Below, piece after piece: positions 45,660 to 56,785 of a DNA stretch of 64,000 nt; within the stretch, counting starts at the first letter, position 1, and each line of letters starts with the position of its first letter. The notes under the pieces are model-generated. The model searched no databases. It saw nothing but the letters and a program-made list of their open reading frames with translations, and was not told where the DNA came from. The stretch is taken from positions 248,001-312,000 of the forward strand of contig JAOTON010001699.1 of assembly GCA_034440635.1 (NCBI GenBank), read 5' to 3'. The DNA comes from Lepas anatifera (taxonomy: Eukaryota > Arthropoda > Thecostraca > Lepadidae). The position numbers were made by a program, and so were the translations under genes.

Positions 45660-47150
45660 CTGTTGCCCTCCTCCACTTTTTCCCGATGCCTATATTCTTG
45701 ACTATAGAGGTATTCCATGCCTTCGTAACATGACAGACATTAGGCATGCCTCTCTATCCTCTTATCCTCTCTATCTCCGGGAGTAAGGATCCGCACCTGG
45801 CTTGTGGAGGCTGGGATAGACACAGATCTTGTTGAACTGTATGACACGTGTTTGGTTGAACCCTGGCTTATCTCCACAGTGAACACAAACAAGGACTTAG
45901 TCGATCAATGTAGAAATATGCCTCCTGAAGTTATGCGCCAGTTATTTACGGAGTTCTGTTCTGAATCATATAATAATCACATCCATTCTTACACTGATGG
46001 CTCGAAGGGTGATGGTGGCACGGGATGTGCATTTGTCGGCGACGGCGTTGAAAAGTGTTTTAGTTTACCGCGCGAGGCATCTGTGTTTACCGCTGAGCTG
46101 TACGCAATATTCCGTTATCTGGACGATGTTTCGAAGTTAAGGGCGAGAAAGTTTGTTATTTTTTACAGATTCGTTGTCTTCCCTACAGGCATTGGAGTCT
46201 TTTTACTTTTATAATATGTCAGCATCTTATCTCTTGACCCTGATTAGGCAGAAACTGCATAGCCTTAGGGGACAGGCAAATGCGTTGAAATGGCGTGGAT
46301 TCCAAGTCATTGCGGAATCACCGGAAATGAACGGGCAGACAGATGTGCAAAGACAGGGTCAGAACGTGCCGCTCCCACAGGTCTCCGTATTCCTTTTTTG
46401 ACATGTATGCTCAAGTTAAAAAGTATGTTATTAGTGAATGACAACGTCGATGGGAGAATCATTTTAAAGGTAGGAAGCTCCGTGAGCTGAAACCACGCTT
46501 AGGGTCATGGACCTCAAGTAGTGCGGGCTCCAGAAGGGAGGAGGTTATCCTGTGTAGATTGCGACTGGGACACACTCATTCAACTCATTCATATATTTTA
46601 TCTCGTCGTGACCCGCCGGAGTGTCCGCGCTGTGGCGAGAGGCTCACTGTCAAACATGTCCTTTTAGAATGTCTCGACTATGAAATAGAGAGGAACCGGT
46701 ATCTGCAGGGGTCTCCGACACTGCATTCTCTTTTGGGGGAGCATCCTTCCGTACATATCACTAGTATCTTCTCATATCTGAGGAGCGTTGGTTTTAATGT
46801 CATATATTCACCCTCGTAGTTTTAGGTTTTTACACAACGTCGTTTAGGTTACCTATTCGCTGACCCCGGTATGTAAGGTGTAATTGTTTGTGTGTCTGTT
46901 TAGTCTTTATGTGTTTATTTTATTAATTTTTTGTTTATTTAATGTCATTTACTCACCATTGTAGGATGTAATCACCTGCTTTTTTACTCTCTGACTTGTT
47001 GAACCACGCACGTTGATGTCTACATCTTTACCTTTGACACACCTTTGGCCCTGTGAGATGTTTAAACTCTTTTGCATATATATTGTTTAGTGTTATGGGC
47101 GCCACATGACCCTTGTTGTCGGCGCGCCCTTAAACACCAATGACGATGAT
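45660..47150 (+). mobile_element. 5'-truncated, decayed non-LTR retrotransposon with RNase H domain
   Basis: Pieces of one polyprotein C-terminus appear in successive frames: HSYTDGSKGDGGTG and FTAELYAIF (45990-46115), FTDSLSSLQALESF (46160-46200), AWIPSHCGITGNERADRCAK (46291-46350), then CPRCGERLTVKHVLLECLDY (46622-46681). The first four carry the RNase H acidic residues; the last is the C-terminal CCHC-type finger common in I/Jockey/Loa-group elements. At least three frameshifts break it, so it is dead. A 3' UTR follows, ending near 47150 in ...GGCGCGCCCTTAAACACCAA with a short GATGAT-like tail. The reverse transcriptase part is missing. The 5' limit is approximate. Confidence 0.8.
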
Positions 47151-47834
47151 GACTATCCTCTCAAATTAAGCTAGCATCCACATCATTTTGTCTCTGCAGC
47201 CGATTATAGAAATAATCATTGAATTGTGTCCGAAGCAGCGAACCAATTCGTTCGCCAAACACGTTGTTGGCTCTGATAAGAGCGGCTGTGGTCCGCCCAC
47301 TGGAGCAGAGCGGTGAGACGGCCGGTGAGATTGCAGCTGGAAGTGAGGTATCGGGGCAGTTCCCACGGGAGCCTCGTGTCCGATTCGCCCACATATTGGC
47401 AGCCTGGGTCGGCCGCCCGCTGCTCCTCTCTCACGAGGAGACGCAGCCGACCGCGGCGAGTGCCGCTCCACCCGGCCCCTCAACAGAGTCAGCTGAACAT
47501 GGCCAGACGAGTCTGCTGATTATAGCCCTGTTCCAGCTGTCAGCACAGTTTTGTCAGCAGGACCTCTAAACTCTCCTCCAGAAAAGTAACATCAGCGCCA
47601 TAATCGCCTCTTGTTTGTTCTAAGCAAAGGGAACTTAAACCTTTAAACCATTCAAAAATATTAGGCTGCACTTCGTGCACTTACGGTTTTTCATCAGCAC
47701 AAACAGCAGGCCGTCAGCCCGTAAAACCTCTAGAACTAGTTCCCGGGGAGAGGCTACAATCCTGTGACGTGGGCGCAACGCGGCCCGCTGATTGGTGCTG
47801 ACAAAACTGTGCTGACAGGTGGAACAGGGCTTAT

Positions 47835-48185
47835 AACTAGCAGAATCAGCCGATTATGACCAGCAGAATAAGCTGATTATGACCAACAGAGTCAACTAAT
47901 TATGACCAGCAGAGTGAACTGATTATGACCAGCAGAGTCAGCTGATTATGATCAGCATATTGAACTGATTATGTCCAACAGAGTCGACTAATTATGACCA
48001 GTTGAGTGAACTGATTATGACCAACAGAGTCAGCTGACTATGACCAGCAAAGTCGGCTGATTATGACCAACAGAGTCAGCTGAATATGACCAGCAGAGTC
48101 AGCTGATTATGCCCAAGAGAGGCGACTGATTGTGACCGGTGAAGTCAACTGATCATTGCCAACGGAATCAGCTAATAGCAACTAG
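47835..48185. repeat. 23-bp minisatellite, about 15 copies
   Basis: The unit is GATTATGACCAGCAGAGTCAGCT; starts at 47852 and 47875 show the period. Copies differ by point changes (CAACAGAGTCAACTAAT, CAGAGTGAACT) and decay toward the right end. Intronic. Confidence 0.9.
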
Positions 48186-50139
48186 TGGAGTTTCGCCGTT
48201 AGCCAATAACTTGTCAGAAAAAAAGTCATCTGTTCGCGGACATCAGCTAGAGGAATCAGCTGATTTGGAATCGAAGCTGAGGCAGATAAGGGCCAAGGGT
48301 CAGCGGGGCTGACGGCGCAAAGCTGTTCCAAAGTGGCATGATGCTTGTTTGATGACGATCCCGGGTTCTGGCTCACGCCGCGGCCCTGAGCTCGCGTGGC
48401 ACCGCCTGACTTGACCTGACCTGACCTGGATTGAGCGCCATTTGTGGCGCGCCTCCCCTGCTGCGGCAGGTGGAGTTGGTCTGACCTGCTCCACCGTCGC
48501 TCGGCTGCTCCGGCGGTGATTAGCATAGCCAGCGGACGGCGCATCGGGCCGCAGCTCAGCTGACTGTCGCTGCTGTCAGCTGACTGGTGACTCATCCGAC
48601 CACTGCGCAGCTTCGACCTGGGAGTGATAGCCAGACGCGGAACCCCCGACGCCGGCCACTGAACTTGTTCTGTCTTATAACGGAGCCGTCGTGATTGTCA
48701 GTTGGTTGCAATCTCGCCATACCGCCATAACGGAGCCGGTTGGTTCTCAGACGGCTCCGGCTCATCCACCAGAGCCGCCATCGGTGCAGGCGCGGCCCTG
48801 TGCCTGGGGCCCAGTTACAGCATGACCAGTGACCTGTTGAATGCGGACCACCGGTCAGCTGAGGCCGTCAGACGGGTGGTGCCAGTAACTCGGCTGATAC
48901 TGGGCCGCCGCGATGTCTGCGTCCTGTCGGTGGCGGCGCCGCTTTTTCACGGCACCTGACGACGCCGTCATGGCCGGCAGCTCCGGTCGACATGCCGGCT
49001 AACTTCAGTCGTCACGCCAGCCAACTCGTGGCCGTCTCAGCCGTGCCCGGCCGACCGCGAACCGCTGTTTTACCGCAAATAAACCGCCGACATCGCTGGG
49101 ATAGTGCCACGTGAGCACAGCGGTGGCGACGGCCGAGTTCGAATGCTTCAAATTCCACGTCCCGCTGAACAGATATTGGGAATGTGAGATGAAAGAATTT
49201 GCTATTGCTGGTGATTTTCTAGTTTGTTTGTGGTGTTTTATTGGGCCTGAATGAGTTTCTGTGGTCAAAGCCAAGTTAGATTGGATGGCATGAAAGCTTT
49301 TAAAGCGTCGGGAGTTATCGATTAGTTTATGTATTCCGAATCACTCGCTGAATTGCTCAGGGTGGATTGCTTTCTGCTCTAGGAAGCCATAGTACTGTAT
49401 AGATCCAGGCGTCAGAGCTCAGAGCCCAGCATTTCTCGCACATTGACTACCCAACTCCCCTGAGTGCTTCCGGCTCCAAAAACTGTTTTAAACACCGGCG
49501 ACTCAATGTCAGTAGTCTCAGGCGGGTGCAATGTCAGGTGCTGGTGACACAGGCTCAGTCTCAGTCATGTGCTCTGTCACTGGTCAGCTCCCGGACTCTG
49601 TTGATAGTGAGTGGAATGCGCGGCGTGTGGGTGGGGTGCCACTCAGCGTGCTTACCTTCGTGGGCTGCCCCAACAATCCAGTATCCACTTCCCGTTCGCA
49701 CGTGACTGGGAAACGAAGAATAGATTTAGCAGCTCCGGAAAAGTGGCTTGCCTGCCAAGTAAAAAAGTTGGATGGCTTAAAAGAAAGTCGTGGTATGTGA
49801 CATTGTACAATTAAGATTACGGGACATATTCTGCTGACGGCTTAGGTTGATGCAGAAACTTGGCTTTAAGTGTTGCAGGAATATCTGTGTGAAAATAATC
49901 TGCCAGTAATCGGGGCGCTGGGTGTTGGTATAAACATGGAGCATGGAGGCGTGCCGTTCCGTAGTGGAGTGGTAATGCCTGACGCAAAGCTCGTGCTTTT
50001 GTTCTTCTGGTGGTTGGTAATCCGGTTATTGAAAATGTGTTCACGTCCAGCACAATACCTGTCCACCGACTCACGTGCCCCATTTCTGACGAAACGAGTC
50101 AGTGCTAAGCCGCTGCTCCCTGCACCATGTCTGCACTGT
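48186..50139 (+). other. intronic DNA with GC-rich islands
   Basis: GC-rich patches at 48360-48560 and 48600-49080. A short tandem CTGACCTGACCTGACCTG lies near 48408-48426. A frame at 48702-48959 reads GWFSDGSGSSTRAAIGAGAA, superficially RNase H-like, but nothing around it supports an element or exon. Confidence 0.4.
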
Positions 50140-50147
50140 GACTGCGG

Positions 50148-50410
50148 CAGGGGCGTAGCCAGGATTTCGCTCAGGGGGGGGTGGTGCCCCAAAAAGGTCC
50201 CCTGCAACAGCGTTAAAAGGGCCCTGATGGGTAAAAGGGCCCTGCTTGTTACAGAATAGTGCTGAAGAGGGCCCTGTCTGGTATGAAATTTCAAATTTGG
50301 CCACGGAGCATAGTGCGGGTGGGCCGCGCTTCGCGCGGCCCGTGTCCTCAGGGGGGGCCTTCGGGCCCTCAGGGGGGGCTGTCCCTGCCGCCCCCTTGGC
50401 TACGCCCCTG
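50148..50410. mobile_element. hAT-type MITE, 263 bp
   Basis: The left end is CAGGGGCGTAGCCAGGATTT; the right end is CCCTTGGCTACGCCCCTG. Identical octamers GACTGCGG flank it at 50140-50147 and 50411-50418. The interior has AGGGCCCTG-like repeats and GGGGGG runs, with no coding capacity. The perfect duplication suggests a fairly recent insertion. Confidence 0.9.
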
Positions 50411-50418
50411 GACTGCGG

Positions 50419-53400
50419 CGCAGTCTATCTCTGCATTGAGTGCTCGGTGATTTCCGAGGCAGCAGTGTTCAGCTCTGCAGGGAGTGCTCGGTGATTACTA
50501 AGGCGGCACTGTTCAGCTCTTTGTCTGCAGCTGTGTCGTACACAGGATATCCGTGCAGGCGTTGTCGGCGCTCCGGTCTGTGTGGCGTCAATGGCCGCGG
50601 ACGGGGCGGGTCTGTCGGCTCACGTCGGACCAGAGGACTGACGAACGGTGTGCCGGGCTCCTGTCATGCCAGACTGGTGACGTCCTGACTAATCCCGCCA
50701 TGCCACTGCTGGCCGTGTGTTCACTGTCAGGTAGTGATTTGCTATGTCAATTCAATGACAGCGGCGAATCTGGTCACTGGACAGAAGTTGGAGTTATTTT
50801 GGTGGCTTTCTGATGGGCTAGCCAATGTTAAATGTTCATGAAGAAATAATGAAATAAAGACGTTATCACCATTAACTCTCGATAATTGCGCTGGTTAATA
50901 TAGATAATGGTATTACTCCATTAAGTCGTCCAATTACGCCAACTCTCACGACCTCGAGAGTATACAGTTTTAATAGCTAGCCGCCCCTGTGAGCGTTTCA
51001 AGGGCAGCCGTTGTGTAACTTATGTGACAGACACACGCCTCGTTCTCTCAGGTTGACTTTATCTGGCAGAGCTGTGTGAGTTCGACGTGTGGATTGCTAA
51101 GTTCATTATTTATAGCAAACCTTTGTGTTCAGAGCGGCGTGGCATCAGTGTGCAACGTGTTGCAGGATTGTATTGACATTGCATTCTGCACTGGGCCCAG
51201 GCTCGGCGCAGACCGTCCACTACTCCTGGGAGGGTGGGGAGGTGGTGCAGCTTCGGCAGTTAGCGCCGCCGTCTCAGAGGCCACCCATTGGCCATGGCCC
51301 TCACGTCCGCTAGAGTCGCGACTCTGACGTCACCACTGGTTTGGGAGTGTTCCTAAACAGGATAGTGCACTGCGCTCGCTGATTTGAAATGTCACCGTGA
51401 TAAAGCTGGGAAACCGCGACCTTCCGTCGTCAGTGTGAGTGTGAGCAAACCATGTTTTGTTTATTATAGCAAAATGCCTTCTCACAGTCTTTCTGGGCTC
51501 CCAAAAGGCCCTTTCAAATCAGTCTGGAAATGATCTGCTTAAATCCACTGAACTTTGTGGAATGCATGCTTATCTCAAAATATCTGCACGGTGGCCATTC
51601 ATTTGTCCGTAGTGCTCAATGCTTGAGCTGAAATAAAACTGGATTGTTGTCATTATTGTGTAAGTGCTTATGGCCGACCAATGGGAGTTTGCGGGTTGTG
51701 TTGCTTACGTGCATATTCAAGGTGCATAATTTTTCAATGTTCGTCTCTGAGTCAGGTTTAGGTGAAGCAATCAGTACGGGGAGGCAGGAAGCCTTACCAC
51801 ATGTTTTTGTCATTTGCGCTGCGTGTGATCTTTCTACATTATGAAATCAATATTCTATTGAACTGCCCTGCCAGTACTGGGCCTAAGCTTTTTGACCTTA
51901 AAACTTACAAGATTATTAGATTTCGGGCAAAGCTCTGTTATTTCACCGTTAAATAAGTAATCACCTTGATTGTTAGCCTTGGATATCCAATTCTAGGTTG
52001 GTTCTCGGTTTTCTCTTGGTTTTATAACCCACTTAATCAAGTTGTTTTATGGACTAGTTTTATCCATTCTCCTAGCTTTAATTACATTCTGTTGGCGTCG
52101 GAGATACATCAAGGCCGCTGTTGTCTCGGGTTGCCCCGCTCGCTGGCGCTTCAGTATAAGGGAGAGCCCCTCAGGCCGGAATCTCGTTAGCGTCCGACAG
52201 GCTCCCCCGGCAGGCCAGGTGCGTCGCTTTTCCTCGGTATCATCACCCAGTGTGTCATGCGATCACTTCGGATCCGAGCTGAGGTCACGTGTGCCTTTTA
52301 AACGACCTCAGGAGCTCAGCGACTGCCAACAAAGACTCGCGCTGTAGATGGTCTCCCTATTCTAGATCTGACATATGCACGCTTCTAAGAGTATAAACGG
52401 ATTCGCTGCAAGTGACTGGCAATGACGACCAGAACCTCGCAGGCGCCTGACCTTTGACCTCCAGAGGGAATCGTAAGGGCGCCTGAGTGAAGAATCTTGT
52501 ATATGCGTGATGAGTGGCATCCGCGCACCCAGAGAAAGCGGGATACCGAGCTCGTGGGATTGGAGGAAAGTTGGCTGTGCTGCTTTCACGGCGTGAAAGT
52601 CTTTTCTGAGTCGACCAAGAGTTGCGAGGCTTAAATAGAGGCGGTTGGTCGGCGTCGTGATTGGAAAGAGAAGAACGCGGCTGTGAAGGGTTTCTCGTTG
52701 TTTTTGAGCGATGCCGTTGTCCCACATCACACATGGTTTTGGCATGCCGAAATGTCTGAAACGCATGTCGACACCATTGTTTGGTGAGCAATACCATTGG
52801 TGTTTGTCATACCTTTCTGTTTTGCTCTTGTGTTCCACTGTGGCTCGGCGCCCCCCCATACTCCGTGGTCCGTTTTCTATCGGGAAAAGAGAAAAACAGC
52901 CGTCGCGCTGCTGACTCACCTGCGCTTTCTCCAGGGGCTCGGTCATAGACTGTGTCGGTCCACCCTTGTCTTTCTCTGACTCCTACTGGGCTTCCCACGC
53001 ATCATCAGCAATAGCTGACGGTTTTTGCCCTGCGGCATCCGTGTTGCAGGGCGCGAGGCGCGGCGGACCGGGTGGGTGTGCCCTCTGGCGATGGAGACGT
53101 TAGCGGTGAGACCATGTGCCCCCGGGCGGTGCGAGGTGCGGCCGCTCCCATCCTGGCTGGCCGTGCGTTCCCAGCTCTGGGAGCCGCCGACGTCCGTGCA
53201 CCGTGACACGCCGCCGCTTACCTCTGCTGTCCCAGGCCTGCACCCAATTTTCGCTGGATTCACTTCCGGGACGGTCCAGGCCGGTTCTGAGCCCAGGCCC
53301 GCCACTTTCAGCGTTTCCAGACCCAACACTTCTGGAGTCAGACCCACCACTTCAGGAATCGAGACGTAGTCATGTGCGACTTGGGTGTTCGTGCAAGGGA

Positions 53401-54854
53401 TGGCCAGTTCCACGTGAATGAGTTTGAGCGGCGGTGAAGTTTTCACTCTCGCCATTGTGGCGTGTGGGCTGAAAACTGGTTGCTCGGAGATTGGTGTTTT
53501 GAATTCTGTGACAGGTCACGAGACACTGCTGAATAGAAGCTGGGACTGTAGCCATTGAGTGCCATCTAGGCAAACGGGGTGGCAGTGGCCTGCTTTCCGC
53601 CGTACAAAGGAATCATTCCTCCGGTTTGAGGAGACAGGCCGCACTGTCAGATGTTGAGACCGGGCCGCGGCCGGCGGAGAGCCGGCTGTTGCGTCACTCT
53701 CTGGCCGACAAACAATGCTCCAGGATGTGGCAGTCGGCAGAGCGGCACCGGCCCCAGCCCCGAGGCCAGCCCCGCATCTGCCCAGACGCATTGTTTTGTG
53801 TTTGCTCCGCCGGAGTTTGCGTGTCAGAAGCTGGGTACAGTCTCTGGCAGTGCGTTTAACCGTACAGCGGCTCCTGCTGGCCCCAGGTACGGTCTCTACT
53901 GAAGATACAACTGCTGCTGGCGCCAGGTACGGTCTGTACTGAAGATACAGCTCCGGTAGGTGCATGTGCAATGTGCATCATCAACAGGCGACAACGCGGT
54001 ATTTATGTCTGAGTTTGGAATTGGATTACCGGCACGTCTCACCCTGCAGCACCGGATCTGCTCACGGCGCTCTGCCTCGAAAATGGTCGACAGGTGAAAA
54101 TACTCTAGAGTTTCTGTTTTCAAATGAAGGTTGTGGCTCTCACTGCTAGAAGAAAATACCGTCTGTGGAAAAGGCAAGTGCTAATTTAGGCATTCGCTAA
54201 TTTTGGCTTCAGTAGGGAAAGTATTTTTTAGATAACTTCGAATGAAATGATTGAATGGAAGCATGCCTTGACTATTTGTGTTCAGGTTTCCACGCTTACA
54301 TGTTCGCATCAATATTAACTCGCATTAAGTTGGCCCATTAAATGAATCCCGTCGCCACGTGAACGTCACACAGCAGCATGGCAGCCATATTGTTGCAGTA
54401 GCTAGGGCGTGACCTTTATGGGGGCTGCAGAGCTAATTTTAGGCGCACATATTGTAAGTAAATTTAGCTGAAGACTTCTGACAGGACCGATTTTAGAATC
54501 ACATTGAATACAAGATCATGGAGGAATAAAAAGGCAATCCCTGTAAGGTAAACTATACCTGTCGAAGATGTTTTAATTTGATCAATTTGAACACTGAACT
54601 TAAGGTATGGAACATATTGTCGCCAACGTGACGTCACAGTAAAGACACAGGATTGGTGGTTAGTACCATGTAGCAAATTGCAATATTTCCAATGATCAGG
54701 TCCTTCATGTCCCGCTCAGCCCTGGAGAGTGGACAGCTTCCGATTCTCGGCTCACCTTGTACCTGCCGACCGTTGGCAGCAGAGCTATCTGCGCACTGCG
54801 GTGCCCTCCCGCTCCGGGATGGATCACTGCGATATCGAGACAGGTTGGCTATAA
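50419..54854 (+). other. intronic DNA
   Basis: AT-rich and GC-rich segments alternate; GC islands at 50540-50720, 52110-52230, 53020-53290 and 53620-53800. A 40-bp unit containing CAGGTACGGTCT(C/G)TACTGAAGAT is duplicated at 53871-53953. Minus-strand frames of 194 codons (52362-52946) and 170 codons (52943-53455) lack recognisable domains. Confidence 0.4.
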
Positions 54855-55077
54855 TGTGGCGAATATTTAACCCGTGCTGCTGTCGGCCGCGCGGTGGCGC
54901 CGTGAGCGATGGTGAAGTCGGCTCCCCCGCGGCGGGGTTATCGCGGCTGCGCCCCCGCCGCACCTCCGTCCTGGGGATGCCACCGCCGCACCTGCTGGTA
55001 TCGCCGCGCCCGCCCTACATCAGACTGGGGTCACCACAGGCAAACTTCATTTGGACAGATCTGTCGATTCGCGGGTA
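54855..55077 (+). CDS. candidate alternative first exon (MWRIFNPCCC...)
   Basis: An ATG in a GC-rich island opens a frame reading MWRIFNPCCCRPRGG, then ...LRPRRTSVLGMPPPHLLVSPRPPYIRLG, ending at a TAG at 55076. A CCC cluster near the N-terminus followed by basic residues is what palmitoylated membrane-attachment sequences look like. Possible donors are GGG|GTCACC (exon end 55029) and CGG|GTAGAA (55074), both leaving in phase 2, which does not match the phase-1 acceptor at 62122; an acceptor at 62047 would fit. Weakly supported; it could be chance open GC-rich DNA. Confidence 0.25.
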
Positions 55078-56632
55078 GAATTGATGAGAAAAAATACAGC
55101 AAAAATAGGGATGTTAATTATATGCGGTATCAACCGTGCAATGATGACCTAGGGTCTGTTCCTGCACATCCTCCAAGTTCCTCCAAGCTCATCCGGAAGA
55201 GGTAGAAGGCTCTACTTACTCGAATACCCGATAGAAAGCTAAATCAGAACATTCTATTCTTCTGGGACAAGGCTGGAGGAGATTGTAGCAGACGCTGAAA
55301 GGAGTCCCGGTCTTCAGATTAAAGTTGGATTCAATATATTTCCTGCCTGCTAATTTTTACATAAAAATGAACATACTTTTATATATACAAGTTTTCCATT
55401 GAAACCAAACTCTAAATTCCGCAGTTCATACTACTAAAGATAGCTGTAACTGACGAATGAAGACTGTTGGCGTTGTGGGGCGCTTGAGGGACTTGGCTAT
55501 ATCGCGAGCGCGAGAGAAAATTACCCATGTAAGAACATCCCAAACTGTATCCTTTTTGGGGAGCCAAACGTCCAAATAAAAGCTTTATTTTTCGGAAAAT
55601 TGTGTTGATATCGAGTGTTCTTTGGGGGGGAGGGAGCCACGGCCTTGACAACCACCCATAGGACGGCCAGTGTATTCATTTAAGGCTAATTCAACACATC
55701 GATGCTTGGTAAATTGTGTGCTTTTGTTCTGTAGGCGTTCTAGAGTCTGACAGGAATATTATAGTACCAGTACTAGTGCGGCATCTGATTAAGGAAATTC
55801 TGGTTATAATGCAACTCTTGGATTGCGTCCATTCATGCATCATTGAAACCAAAACTTCTCGGAAAGAACACGGGAAATAATTATGATCAAATTGACCGTT
55901 CTAACGGTATAAATAGCACTGGGCTTTGGCCAATACATGAGTTATTGCCTATCATAATATCCTCTTTATCACTGGCTGGAACTCGCTAAATAAAGTAACA
56001 GCCTACGCAAATTGCCTTCAAGGCCTGACAGGCTAGTCTGCTGACACTCAGTTGTCCTGCAGTCGAATTCCAAGAATGGCGACCGAGTTTTATTTAGCGC
56101 CGCGGCCCCACCTGTAGCTATATTACGGGCCGGCCGGCCGCTGGCGCCAATCTCGTTACAGCCTGTATTCTCGGTGGGGGAAATCCGGCAACGCTGAGGC
56201 GGCCTAAGTTGATTTGGCTCCGACATCAAAAGTCAATAACTAGCTTTGTGGTTCGGCGTGGCTGGGGATGCTTGGTGGAGGCGTTTGGTAACAAAAGCGG
56301 TCGGGGCTATTCTCGGACATTGGCATGTACTGATGGAAAGGAAGCAGCACAATTTTACTGATCTTAAATCTGAAGGCCCGTCAGAAGAATGTAAGATGGC
56401 CGGTTTTATCAGGACGCACACTTTTCTCTCGGCTGAGAGTGAAAATCTTCTGTACTGTCCTGTAGCCAAAATTGAAAATAGGCCAACTACTAGAACGAAA
56501 AATGGGTGGAATGCAGGTGCTGTTATTCTGGAAGATTTAGGCTGGATTTTTATGTCGTCTGCACAGATGATAGTTTATACAGTTTTAATGCTCATGGGTT
56601 TTGGTATTCTTTCAGAGTAGCTCAAGAAGGCT

Positions 56633-56636
<4 letters not shown>
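55078..56636 (+). other. intronic DNA, nothing recognised
   Basis: A 124-codon + frame at 56246-56620 has no recognised domain and no ATG-based support. The GC-rich patch 56090-56200 is unremarkable. Confidence 0.4.

Positions 56637-56692
<56 letters not shown>
56637..56692. repeat. (AT)n microsatellite
   Basis: About 28 AT dinucleotides without interruption. Confidence 0.95.
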
Positions 56693-56694
<2 letters not shown>

Positions 56695-56733
56695 CCCCAT
56701 CGATGAATATAGGTATCTATCTTTCTCACTCTT

Positions 56734-56735
<2 letters not shown>

Positions 56736-56785
<50 letters not shown>
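56736..56785. repeat. (CT)n microsatellite
   Basis: About 24 CT dinucleotides with one CTTT break, 44 bp after the (AT)n tract. Confidence 0.95.

Noticed and set aside
48702..48959. Frame with FSDGSGSSTRAAIGAGAA, RNase H-like at first sight
   Set aside because: Only the first acidic motif resembles RNase H; the other catalytic motifs and any flanking reverse transcriptase are absent.
52362..53455. Minus-strand frames of 194 and 170 codons
   Set aside because: No recognisable domain, no splice or promoter context, and another minus frame overlaps the first; chance open frames are more likely.
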